Of a stretch of 22,498 bases of DNA, positions 15,749-22,498 are shown one piece after another. Below the pieces are notes generated by a model. The model made no database searches. It was not told where the DNA came from and saw only the letters and a list, made by a program, of their open reading frames with translations. This stretch comes from JASFQI01 sp050115555 (GTDB taxonomy: Bacteria > Desulfobacterota > DSM-4660 > Desulfatiglandales > HGW-15). The stretch is from contig JASFQI010000037.1 of NCBI GenBank assembly GCA_050115555.1, positions 1-22,498 of the forward strand, in the 5' to 3' direction. Positions within the stretch are counted from its first letter, which is position 1; every line of letters starts with the position of its first letter. The position numbers and the translations under genes were made by a program.

Positions 15749-16930
15749 ATGAAGCGAGAGGAGTCCCTGCTTTTCAGTGGACGCATATTGCTCTGTGTGC
15801 TCGCCGTACTGTTTTCCCTGATCTCCTTCAGGGGGCCGGCAGTCGCTGAAGAGCCTGAAGAAAATGGCATTCTGGCTATCGGTACGGCGAGGATGAGCCA
15901 GGGAAACGTAGCTGAGGCACGAAAGCGGGCTCTTTCCGCTGCGCTGGGAAGAGGCGTGGAGGAGTACCTCTTGAGACGTCTGGGCGGCCAAGCCTTGGCA
16001 AATCAGCTCTCCGTGTTTGTCGAAGAGCTTGTTCCTGCAGCTCGTGAGGAGGTCGCCAACTTCAACATCGTCGGAGAGGAGGAGACCGGGGAGCACTATC
16101 GGGTGCTCGTGAGTGTCCGGATCAATGAGGCGACCCTGGAACGCGTCCTGGAGGAAAAGGGCTTTCTGCGGGAAGAAGGACCGCCTGTCAAGGTCCTTTT
16201 CATGGTGTCAAATAGGGAACCCGGGGCGGAGGGGCCCGTGTACTGGTGGAAATCCCCGGAGGAGGACAGAGGCCTCCTTCCGATGGAGCTGGCGCTTCAT
16301 CGCGCTTTTGAGGAGAGGGGATTCAGCCTGGCGAGTCGGACGCTGAAAGTCCCGGAGGGGGAAGAGGAGGAAGCGCTTCGAAAGCCGGATCTTACCCCTG
16401 AGCAGGCAGCAGAGTGGGGACGGGTTTGTTCCGCTGAGGTAGTTGTGATCGGCTCGAGTCTTCAGAGCGAAGGGATGATTTCCATATACCTTCGCGCACT
16501 CGACGCGGCCACGGCCGCCCCCCTTGCGGAACAGGGTGCCCAGGTTCGACTCGATGACAGTCTCTCGGGCCAGGATCGAATCCAGGACGGGATCGAACGG
16601 GCGGTTCAGCGCGTGAGCGAACGCCTTGCGCCTGTCGTTCAAGAGGCGTTTCAGAGGGTCGAGGGAGAGGTGGACCGATTCCATTTAACCTTACAGGGAC
16701 TCGGAAGCTTCCAACAGCTCAAACGGTTCACCCAATATCTGAAGGAGCACATTCCCGGTGTGGAATCCCTGAGTCAGACCCGATTCAAGGGGGACAGTGT
16801 CACACTTGCAGTAGGTTACCGGGAAGGTGTCGATCATTTCCTGGAGGTTCTTCGAGCGCGGGAAGACATGCCGTTTTTTGCTGAGTTTCGTAAAATGGGG
16901 GAAGGGGAAATCGTTGTGACCCTTCGATGA
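15749..16930 (+). CDS. secreted protein with FlgT-like N-terminal domain
   Basis: Exported protein, 393 residues. The signal peptide runs over residues 1-33 (ILLCVLAVLFSLISF core, AVA then EEPEE). Residues about 40-130 (ILAIGTARMSQGNVAEARKRAL through RVLVSVRINEATL) resemble the FlgT N-terminal / LPP20-type domain seen in envelope proteins. The middle (185-290) resembles a TolB-N-like segment (ELALHRAFEERGF, WGRVCSAEVVVIGSSL). The C-terminus (300-393) has a second alpha/beta domain ending EIVVTLR. GAGGAGGAAGG lies just before the ATG. Fellow of the SLH lipoprotein upstream; flagellar genes are not nearby, so a general periplasmic or outer-membrane assembly role is as likely as a flagellar one. 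Confidence 0.75.
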   Translation: MKREESLLFSGRILLCVLAVLFSLISFRGPAVAEEPEENGILAIGTARMSQGNVAEARKRALSAALGRGVEEYLLRRLGGQALANQLSVFVEELVPAAREEVANFNIVGEEETGEHYRVLVSVRINEATLERVLEEKGFLREEGPPVKVLFMVSNREPGAEGPVYWWKSPEEDRGLLPMELALHRAFEERGFSLASRTLKVPEGEEEEALRKPDLTPEQAAEWGRVCSAEVVVIGSSLQSEGMISIYLRALDAATAAPLAEQGAQVRLDDSLSGQDRIQDGIERAVQRVSERLAPVVQEAFQRVEGEVDRFHLTLQGLGSFQQLKRFTQYLKEHIPGVESLSQTRFKGDSVTLAVGYREGVDHFLEVLRAREDMPFFAEFRKMGEGEIVVTLR

Positions 16931-16998
16931 GTCACTGCCTGTCCGCCGCCGGATCAGGGGTCGCACGGGAAGTCACAGAGAGCAACGGGTGCCTGTCC

Positions 16999-17544
16999 AT
17001 GACCATTCCCAACCTGATCACCACGCTGAGGATCATCCTCACACCTATCTTCATTATTTATCTCCTGAACGAGCAGCTTCTCTCCGCGCTTGTGGTGTTC
17101 GTCGTCTGCGGTGTGAGCGACGGTCTGGACGGCTTCCTGGCCCGCCTTCTCAAGCAGAAAAGCGTGCTGGGCGCCTACTTGGATCCCATCGCGGACAAGT
17201 TGATCCTGGTATCCTCATTTGTCGTGCTGGCGGTCATGAATTTTATTCCCTCCTGGCTCGCCGTGATCGTGATCACCCGCGATGTACTGATTTCCCTGGG
17301 GGTTATCGTCCTGCTCATTTACCGGATGGAGATTCGCATACGCCCTTCCATCCTAAGCAAGATCACCACATGCTTGCAGTTCGTCACGATCATCGGGGTC
17401 CTGGCTTCGGGGTATCTCGCCTTTCCACGGCAATGGTATTCCGTGATTTTCGTGCTGACGGGACTATTCACGATCAGCTCCGGGCTTCATTACATTCACA
17501 CCTGGTTCAAGCTGATTGGCGAAGAAGATGTATCCAAACCCTGA
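16999..17544 (+). CDS. pgsA: CDP-alcohol phosphatidyltransferase (PgsA-like)
   Basis: Membrane enzyme of 181 residues that swaps CMP of CDP-diacylglycerol for an alcohol phosphate. The family motif is complete: Asp41, Asp44-Gly45, Ala48-Arg49, Gly58, Asp62 and Asp66 in SDGLDGFLAR...GAYLDPIADK. Several hydrophobic helices follow. Length and N-terminus (TIPNLITTLRIILTPIF) best fit phosphatidylglycerophosphate synthase. The ATG at 16999 matches this N-terminus, but its ribosome site is poor. The ATG at 16927 overlaps the upstream stop (ATGA) and could be used by coupling; the extra 24 residues do not look like part of the enzyme. No separate marker distinguishes it from cardiolipin or other alcohol transferases. 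Confidence 0.9.
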   Translation: MTIPNLITTLRIILTPIFIIYLLNEQLLSALVVFVVCGVSDGLDGFLARLLKQKSVLGAYLDPIADKLILVSSFVVLAVMNFIPSWLAVIVITRDVLISLGVIVLLIYRMEIRIRPSILSKITTCLQFVTIIGVLASGYLAFPRQWYSVIFVLTGLFTISSGLHYIHTWFKLIGEEDVSKP

Positions 17545-17635
17545 AGGGGCCGTTGCTCGCAGTCATCAGGGATGCGGTCCGGGTTGACTCGGTTCATGGC
17601 CATTCATGGCAGGAGCTTCGAATGAAAACCCATTT

Positions 17636-17660
17636 TGCACCGGCTGAAAGGGCCGGTGCA
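17636..17660. terminator. 9-bp hairpin after pgsA
   Basis: TGCACCGGC (17636-17644) pairs perfectly with GCCGGTGCA (17652-17660) around a 7-base loop, 92 bases after the pgsA stop. No T run follows on either strand, so it may be a pause or RNA-end protecting hairpin rather than a classical terminator. The rest of the gap to 17800 holds a short low-complexity patch of repeated CGATTTCGAT (about 17740-17770). Confidence 0.4.
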
Positions 17661-17800
17661 GAGGCACTCAGGTAAGACCGGGAGTCGATTACAAGGGACC
17701 CCATCATCGGGGAGATCCTGAATGCAGTCGGTGGTCTTTCTTCTTCGATTTCGATCCCGATTTCGATTTGGTTGATTTCAACCCTGGGTAATAGGACCTC

Positions 17801-19363
17801 ATGAAAAGTTCCCCTCGAACCCGCGAGCCGGATGACGCTCACAACGAGCTCAAGATTGCCGTGGTGGGAGGCGGGCGCCGGTGCCACAGCCTTCTCCAGG
17901 TATTGGCTTCCACAGCTAAAAAGGGGATTCAGGCGCGCATCGTAGGTGTGGCGGATGTCAACCCGGAGGCCGCGGGATTGTCCTACGCCCGAGCCTCCGG
18001 CATCTTCACGACCTCGGATTTCACGCGCTTGTTCGATCTGCCCGAGGTGGACCTTGTCATCAACCTCACCGGAAACCGCGACATCTGTCCCGTCCTGAGC
18101 CGCTCCGCTCCGGAATCCGTGCCGGTACTGCCTTATCCGGCGGCCGTCCTGTTTCAGGAGATCGTACAGGACGTCTTGAATGCCGTTCGCCGGATGGACG
18201 AGCAGGCCGATGAGATCTCGAGGACCCAGTCTTTTGTTCGGGCCGTGGCGCAGGCCACCATTGTGGGCGCCATGGTCCTGGACACGGACTACCGGATTCG
18301 GTGGATCAACAAGGCCGGTGCCAAGATGGCCGGCCTCAGCAGCGAGGAGGCGATTGGACGTTATTGCTTTCAGGTATCCCACCAGCTCCTCTGCCCCTGC
18401 GATTCGCCGGAAGCCCCGTGCCCGATGAAGGAAACTCTGGAAACGTGTCGAGCAGCCCACGCCATCCACGAGCATCACCTTCCAGGCGGCGAAACGACCT
18501 ACTGCGATGTGACCACGTTTCCCCTCTTCAACAAGGACAAAGAGGTCGTGGAGGTGGTTGAGTTCATTCGGGACATGACCGCCGATCTGAATTCCGAGGT
18601 GGAGCGCAGGACGCGGGACCTGAAGGACGATCTGGCCCACATGGTTCAGGAGGACAAGCTCATTGCGCTGGGAAAGATGGTGGCGTCCGTGGCGCATGAG
18701 ATCAATAACCCCATTGCCTCGATCATCAATTTCACCCAGCTGGTGCGGGATGCCCTGCGCGAGGGCGATCTCAGTGCAGAGCAGACGACCCAGTTCGAGA
18801 GGTACCTGGACCTGAGCCTTCGCGAGGCCAAGCGGTGCGGAAAGATCGTGACGAACCTCCTCTCCTTCTCCCGCCAGCAGAATATCGAGCCTAAGGCCAT
18901 CGACCTGGACGCCATGCTGGAAGACATCCTCACCCTGACCCGACACAAGCTCGAGCTGTCCAACATCGAGTTCAAGAAGAGAATCCGGAGCAAACCCCTG
19001 TGGGTCTGGGGGGACTTTACCCAGATTCAGCAGTGCTTGATCAACCTCATCTTCAACGCCATTGAGGCGATGCCCGAAGGAGGACACCTGTCCATTCGTG
19101 GAGGCCTGGACGAGGATTCGGAACAGGCCTGGCTGGAGGTCAGTGACACGGGTGTAGGGATTGCAGAGGAGAATTTGAGCAATATCTTCGAGCCCTTTTT
19201 TACCACCAAGAGCGAAGGGTACGGCGTGGGGCTGGGACTTTCCATGGTGTACGGCATCATTCGCGAGCATCACGGCGCCATTACCGTGGAAAGTGAAGAG
19301 GGGAAGGGAGCCACATTCCGGATCACCCTGCCTGCGGTGGCCATCGAGCCGCGTGAGGAGTGA
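17801..19363 (+). CDS. sensor histidine kinase with Rossmann (Gfo/Idh/MocA-like) and PAS domains
   Basis: Soluble histidine kinase, 520 residues, with no membrane segment. Residues 17-92 look like an NAD(P)-binding dehydrogenase domain: KIAVVGGGRRC, RIVGVADVNPEAAGLSYA, then GIFTTSDFTRLFDLPEVDLVINLTGN, in the order of Gfo/Idh/MocA proteins. Residues about 145-260 form a PAS domain with a Cys/His cluster (Cys189, His194, Cys198, Cys200, Cys207, Cys216). HisKA has the H-box VASVAHEINNP with His299. The ATPase has the N-box (QCLINLIFNAIEAM), VSDTGVGI, IFEPFFTTK and GVGLGLSM. It should sense a cytoplasmic cue, perhaps a dinucleotide and a metal- or heme-dependent signal (inference), and phosphorylate the regulator encoded 4 bases downstream. 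Confidence 0.9.
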   Translation: MKSSPRTREPDDAHNELKIAVVGGGRRCHSLLQVLASTAKKGIQARIVGVADVNPEAAGLSYARASGIFTTSDFTRLFDLPEVDLVINLTGNRDICPVLSRSAPESVPVLPYPAAVLFQEIVQDVLNAVRRMDEQADEISRTQSFVRAVAQATIVGAMVLDTDYRIRWINKAGAKMAGLSSEEAIGRYCFQVSHQLLCPCDSPEAPCPMKETLETCRAAHAIHEHHLPGGETTYCDVTTFPLFNKDKEVVEVVEFIRDMTADLNSEVERRTRDLKDDLAHMVQEDKLIALGKMVASVAHEINNPIASIINFTQLVRDALREGDLSAEQTTQFERYLDLSLREAKRCGKIVTNLLSFSRQQNIEPKAIDLDAMLEDILTLTRHKLELSNIEFKKRIRSKPLWVWGDFTQIQQCLINLIFNAIEAMPEGGHLSIRGGLDEDSEQAWLEVSDTGVGIAEENLSNIFEPFFTTKSEGYGVGLGLSMVYGIIREHHGAITVESEEGKGATFRITLPAVAIEPREE

Positions 19364-19367
19364 GCGT

Positions 19368-20717
19368 ATGGGCGATTTTCGCATCCTGATCGTGGACGAT
19401 GAGGAAGCGATGCGGGAGTCCTTGGCCGCCTGGCTGATCAAGAGCGACTACAGCGTGGAGATGGCCTCCGGGGGGGAGAAGGCCCTGGAGGCCCTGGCCG
19501 TCCGGCCGTGCGACCTGGCTCTGGTGGACATCAAGATGCCCGGCATGGACGGCCACGAGCTGCTGCGCCGGATCAGGGAGGCTTATCCCGCTACCATGGT
19601 GGTCATGATTACGGCCTACGGCTCCATCGAATCGGCCGTGACGGCCATGAAGGAAGGGGCCAGCGATTATCTGCTCAAGCCCTTCGATCCCGAACACCTT
19701 ATCTTTCTGGTCGAGAAGCTCGCCGCGCAGAAGGAGCTCATGGACGGCTATCAGGTGATGCAGGCCCGTCTGGCCGAGTGGGATACCGGCGGCTTCGAGG
19801 ACCTGATCGGGCGATCCGAACCCATGCGCAAGGTCTTCGCCCAGATCGAGGAGGTGGCGCAGACGGATACGCCGGTCCTCATCCGGGGAGAGACAGGCAC
19901 GGGCAAGGAGCTTGTGGCACGGGCGATCCATGTGCGGAGCCTTCGAAACCACGGGCCCTTTATCGCGGTCAACTGCGGGGCTGTGCCGGAAAGCCTACTG
20001 GAGAGCGAGCTGTTCGGGCACGAGCGAGGGGCCTTTACCGGCGCGGTCAAGACGCGCCTGGGCCGCCTGGAGATGGCCAACCAGGGAACGCTTTTCCTGG
20101 ACGAGGTGGGAGAGATCGCACCGCAGATGCAGGTCAACCTGCTGCGGGCCCTGGAGGAGAAGCAGTTCATGCGTTTGGGCGGGCAAAGGGAGGTGTCGAC
20201 CGATTTTCGACTCCTATGCGCCACTCACAGGGACCTCTCCGAGCTCGTGGACCAGGAACGCATCCGCAGCGATTTCTATTACCGGATCGACGTGATCTCG
20301 ATTCGCGTGCCGCCGCTCCGTGAACGCAGCGAAGACGTGCCGCTCCTGGCCCAGCACTTCATGGAGCGGTTCAGCCACGAGATGAACAGGCCCGTCGAAG
20401 GAATCACGCCGGCCGCTATTCGCGTACTCCAGGGGTACTCCTGGCCGGGAAATGTTCGCGAGCTGAGGAACATGATCGAGCGGGCGGTCGTGGTCAACCG
20501 GAGCGGTACGATTGAGGAGAGGGATCTCTCGTTTCTTCGCCATGAGGAAGCGGCATCGACGGAAGGGGGTACGCTGGAGGAGGTCGAGGCCAGGCACATT
20601 GAACGAACCCTTGAGGGCTGTGGCGGGAACATCTCCCAGGCCGCGCGCATCCTGGGCATTCATCGGGGAACGCTTGCCCGGCGCATGAAAAAGTTCGGTC
20701 TGGACCAGGCCGATTGA
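19368..20717 (+). CDS. sigma-54-dependent response regulator (NtrC family)
   Basis: Response regulator of 449 residues. The receiver has Asp10/Asp11 (VDDEE) and phospho-acceptor Asp54 (LALVDIKMPGMDG). The AAA+ domain has Walker A GETGTGKE (about 175-182), the sigma-54 contact loop GAFTGA (about 221-226), Walker B LFLDEVGEI and the WPGNVRELRNM block. A Fis-type HTH ends the protein (about 418-448, GGNISQAARILGIHRGTLARRM). The ATG at 19368 follows GAGGAG with 7 bases between; an upstream in-frame start at 19293 lies inside the kinase gene and is not needed. It is the partner of the kinase just upstream and should activate sigma-54 promoters. No clear sigma-54 promoter was seen in this window, so its targets are unknown. 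Confidence 0.95.
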   Translation: MGDFRILIVDDEEAMRESLAAWLIKSDYSVEMASGGEKALEALAVRPCDLALVDIKMPGMDGHELLRRIREAYPATMVVMITAYGSIESAVTAMKEGASDYLLKPFDPEHLIFLVEKLAAQKELMDGYQVMQARLAEWDTGGFEDLIGRSEPMRKVFAQIEEVAQTDTPVLIRGETGTGKELVARAIHVRSLRNHGPFIAVNCGAVPESLLESELFGHERGAFTGAVKTRLGRLEMANQGTLFLDEVGEIAPQMQVNLLRALEEKQFMRLGGQREVSTDFRLLCATHRDLSELVDQERIRSDFYYRIDVISIRVPPLRERSEDVPLLAQHFMERFSHEMNRPVEGITPAAIRVLQGYSWPGNVRELRNMIERAVVVNRSGTIEERDLSFLRHEEAASTEGGTLEEVEARHIERTLEGCGGNISQAARILGIHRGTLARRMKKFGLDQAD

Positions 20718-20723
20718 TGCTCC

Positions 20724-21320
20724 ATGCCTCCCGGTCCGGATAAAGGTCCCCCGACGGATACTGCGCCTCCACCCAAGGGCCTTCGCCACATCGAGATCGT
20801 TTCTCTGGGCCACGTGGACGGGGTGGCCGTCTCCGTGGTTGCCGCCAATCTTCAGGCCATTGCGGGGTTGCTGGCCGATGTGGTGCCGGCCTGGCCCGAC
20901 CCCGAGTATGCGCTCATTCCCGCTCGTCAGCAGTACAACGCCATTCCCATCCTCCAGGCACTCGAGGCGAGCGCGCCGGACGCGGTGCTTCGACTGGGCT
21001 TGATGGCCGGGGATCTGTGTCTCCCGATTTTCAGCTATGTCCTGGGGGAGGCGCAGGTGGGTGGTCGTTCGGCCGTGGTCTCCCTGCATCGTCTGGGGGA
21101 GGGCGGGGAGGGGAAACCCGTAGAGTCCTCCCTGCTCTACGAGCGCGTTGCCAAGGTCGCGCTCCACGAGGTCGCCCACGTCCTGGGGCTGCACCACTGC
21201 CGGGAACCGCACTGCCTGATGCGGTTTTCCCTGGGCGCAGAGCATATCGACGAGCTGTCCCTCACGTTTTGCCCCGAGTGCCAGGACCGGCTCAGGATGG
21301 CCCGGTGGGAACGGTCGTGA
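20724..21320 (+). CDS. archaemetzincin family zinc metalloprotease
   Basis: Archaemetzincin, 198 residues. The signature is complete: HEVAHVLGLHHC from His148 (zinc ligands His148, His152, His158; Glu149 catalytic), then Cys159, Cys164, Met166 (CLM, the Met-turn region) and a CPEC pair (Cys183/Cys186) that with Cys159 and Cys164 would hold a structural zinc. The N-terminal half (IEIVSLGHVDGVAVSVVAANL, RQQYNAIPILQAL) also matches the family. No signal peptide is seen, so it should be cytoplasmic. Substrates of bacterial members are not known. The ATG lies 6 bases after the regulator stop, suggesting co-transcription with the two-component pair. There is no good ribosome site, which also fits coupling. 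Confidence 0.93.
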   Translation: MPPGPDKGPPTDTAPPPKGLRHIEIVSLGHVDGVAVSVVAANLQAIAGLLADVVPAWPDPEYALIPARQQYNAIPILQALEASAPDAVLRLGLMAGDLCLPIFSYVLGEAQVGGRSAVVSLHRLGEGGEGKPVESSLLYERVAKVALHEVAHVLGLHHCREPHCLMRFSLGAEHIDELSLTFCPECQDRLRMARWERS

Positions 21321-21343
21321 GGCGGCCTTTCGGCCGCCTCACG
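21316..21343. terminator. 12-bp perfect hairpin between convergent genes
   Basis: CGTGAGGCGGCC (21316-21327) and GGCCGCCTCACG (21332-21343) form a perfect stem around TTTC. The left arm contains the archaemetzincin stop codon (21318-21320), and the right arm ends one base before the stop of the minus-strand gene. It probably ends transcription in both directions, although neither side has a T run. Confidence 0.6.
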
Positions 21344-21344
21344 C

Positions 21345-22271
21345 TCAGGTGTGCAGGAAGGATTCCTTGAGTCGATCCCAGCCCAACTCGGGGATCTGGC
21401 CGTAGATGTCGGGAACGGCCCGGCCACCCGTAGCGGCGAGGGGATGTCCCGTTTCCTCGGAGATCATCGCCGTCAACCGCCCGGCTTCCTCTTCCATCCA
21501 CGCCAGGCTTTCCTGTTCGAAGAGCAGGTTCCGCAGGCTGGATCGCAGCCGCACCGGTTCGATCACCATGAGCCAGCCCTGGTCATAGGGGGCGTCCACG
21601 TTGGAGACCCCATTGCCCGTGGGTTGGGGGTTCACGGCCACCACCACGCCCTCCACAGGGCTGAGGCCCTCAGCCGAAAGCTCGCCCCTCAGCAGCCCGA
21701 AGCCCGGCTCGCCCTGGCCCACGGTGGTTCCGAGACTCGGGAGCCTGAACGTGTCCATGGGGCCGAAGACCCGCGTTGCAAAGTCATCCAGGCCCACCCT
21801 CACCCGTCCACCGTACTCTACTCGGGCCCATGCATGACCCGTGTGGTAGTAGTAGTTTCGTGCCACTGCAAAGCCGCTCACCACGGTTTGCTCGGTACAG
21901 GCCAGAGGATCGGAAAGGCCCGATTCCTCGATCATCTGGTTGTAGACGCAGTGCTCGCAGTCGTAGTCGTTCACGCAGTACTTGACCGAAACACGGCCCG
22001 AGAGCATGTGGCGACACTTTTTCTGCTCAGCGGAGCGGTGGGGCAGATCCGTTGTGACTCGCCAGCCGGCCAGGGCCCGGCCGTCCTTGAGCCGGCCCTT
22101 GGCGATGTCGTCCTTGAGCTTTCTGTCCATGGGGCAGCTGAGGCAGTCAAAGGCATTGATGCACGGTGTGGGTTTGATCACGCCCGCCCGGCTCCATACG
22201 CACAGGTTGCTCGTCATGTCGTAGACCACCGCCTGGTTCCTTTTGGTATCCTTTTTGGCCTTGGTTTTCAT
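21345..22271 (-). CDS. GcvH-like protein with Cys-rich N-terminus, lipoyl lysine absent
   Basis: Protein of 308 residues with a glycine-cleavage-H-like (lipoyl/biotinyl fold) region at about 140-215: TGHAWARVE, VRVGLDDFATRVFGP, LPSLGTTVGQGE, LSPVEGVVVAVN. The usual lipoylated lysine (ESVKA motif) is not there; by position it is Glu197 in LLRGELSAEGL, so it should not carry lipoate. Before it lie two copies of C-x5-C-x2-C (Cys37/43/46 and Cys99/105/108), plus Cys24, Cys86 and Cys125, which suggest metal or Fe-S binding. After it, a helical tail (RLRSSLRNLLFEQESLAWMEEE) resembles GcvH C-termini. The ATG at 22271 follows AAGGAGG at ideal spacing; a longer frame to 22346 is not needed. No other glycine cleavage gene is nearby. 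Its function is likely redox or regulatory, and unknown. Confidence 0.82.
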   Translation of the reverse strand: MKTKAKKDTKRNQAVVYDMTSNLCVWSRAGVIKPTPCINAFDCLSCPMDRKLKDDIAKGRLKDGRALAGWRVTTDLPHRSAEQKKCRHMLSGRVSVKYCVNDYDCEHCVYNQMIEESGLSDPLACTEQTVVSGFAVARNYYYHTGHAWARVEYGGRVRVGLDDFATRVFGPMDTFRLPSLGTTVGQGEPGFGLLRGELSAEGLSPVEGVVVAVNPQPTGNGVSNVDAPYDQGWLMVIEPVRLRSSLRNLLFEQESLAWMEEEAGRLTAMISEETGHPLAATGGRAVPDIYGQIPELGWDRLKESFLHT

Positions 22272-22315
22272 GGCGCACCTCCTTGGCGGCAGTCGGCCGC
22301 CCGCTTGAGTTGCCC

Positions 22316-22346
22316 ATATTAAGGAGCAAGGGGCGGGCCAGTTCAA
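22316..22346 (-). promoter_or_regulatory. possible promoter of the GcvH-like gene
   Basis: On the minus strand, TTGAAC (22341-22346) and TAATAT (22316-22321) resemble -35 and -10 boxes. The spacer is 19 bases, longer than the usual 17. Transcription would begin about 40 bases before the ATG at 22271. Confidence 0.35.
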
Positions 22347-22399
22347 ACGGGACGACGGAAAAAGGCTCTATATATCCGGAATATGGATAAAAATACAAG

Positions 22400-22498
22400 A
22401 TGCTTTCGTGGATGAAAGAAAAATCGCAGGAGTCTGGGATGCTGCAAAAAAAGGCGGATTCGGGAAATTTCAAGGAGGCTTATACCCAAATCCTTCAG
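22400..22498 (+). CDS. start of an unrecognised gene, cut by the right edge
   Basis: A frame opens at ATG 22400 (preceded by a stop at 22388-22390) and runs to the end of the window. An in-frame ATG at 22439 has AGGAG 6 bases before it and is the likelier start; ATG 22412 is another option. The visible residues (LQKKADSGNFKEAYTQILQ) are helix-like. It is divergent from the GcvH-like gene and lies in A/T-rich DNA. Too little is visible to name it. Confidence 0.5.
   Translation, partial: MLSWMKEKSQESGMLQKKADSGNFKEAYTQILQ

Noticed and set aside
17740..17770. Repeated CGATTTCGAT patch before the kinase gene
   Set aside because: Considered as a regulator binding array, but only two copies in a low-complexity stretch; not enough to call.
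17594..19441. 615-codon minus-strand frame
   Set aside because: It is wholly opposite the histidine kinase, with low-quality His/Gly/Leu-rich translation; a mirror frame of a GC-rich gene.

Overview
The window looks like a piece of a GC-rich Desulfobacterota (deltaproteobacterial, possibly syntrophobacter/sulfate-reducer-like) chromosome. This rests on the gene set (PPDK-like protein next to a long GAPDH, mutL-miaA next to envelope genes and pgsA, a PAS histidine kinase with an NtrC-type regulator, archaemetzincin, a Cys-rich GcvH-like protein) and on the codon use. It is an inference; there is no rRNA or marker gene to settle it.

Left part (1 to about 3470): accessory DNA. A visibly A/T-richer alpha/beta hydrolase runs in from the left edge. 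It is followed on the minus strand by an unrecognised gene that seems to have lost its start to a one-base indel, then an IS110-family insertion sequence whose transposase has a strongly structured 5' leader, a candidate bridge RNA. The block ends at the 3' end of a tRNA-Leu(UAG) gene, a classic place for islands to stop.

Middle part (3560 to about 11600): a RadC/JAB1 protein (minus strand), then a two-gene unit on the plus strand. Its first gene is a 1406-residue protein with a PPDK-type ATP-grasp and phosphohistidine swivel behind about 900 residues of unknown sequence, with no PEP/pyruvate barrel. Its second gene, 9 bases later, is a long divergent GAPDH. A secreted zinc-dependent phospholipase C-like protein follows; its signal peptide is out of frame with any standard start codon because of an A6 run.

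Right part (11700 to 21320): a tightly packed plus-strand series. mutL (endonuclease-type) overlaps miaA; next come a TPR/SLH lipoprotein, a secreted FlgT-like protein and a CDP-alcohol phosphatidyltransferase (pgsA-like). Then a histidine kinase with a Rossmann dehydrogenase-like N-terminus is paired with a sigma-54 activator, and an archaemetzincin protease follows. A perfect 12-bp hairpin separates this series from a convergent minus-strand gene for a GcvH-like protein with two Cys clusters and no lipoyl lysine. The first codons of another plus-strand gene run off the right edge.

No CRISPR array, prophage, rRNA or recognisable riboswitch was seen. The observations most worth following are the IS110 leader RNA, the barrel-less dikinase with its GAPDH partner, the Rossmann-fused kinase and the Cys-cluster GcvH-like protein.
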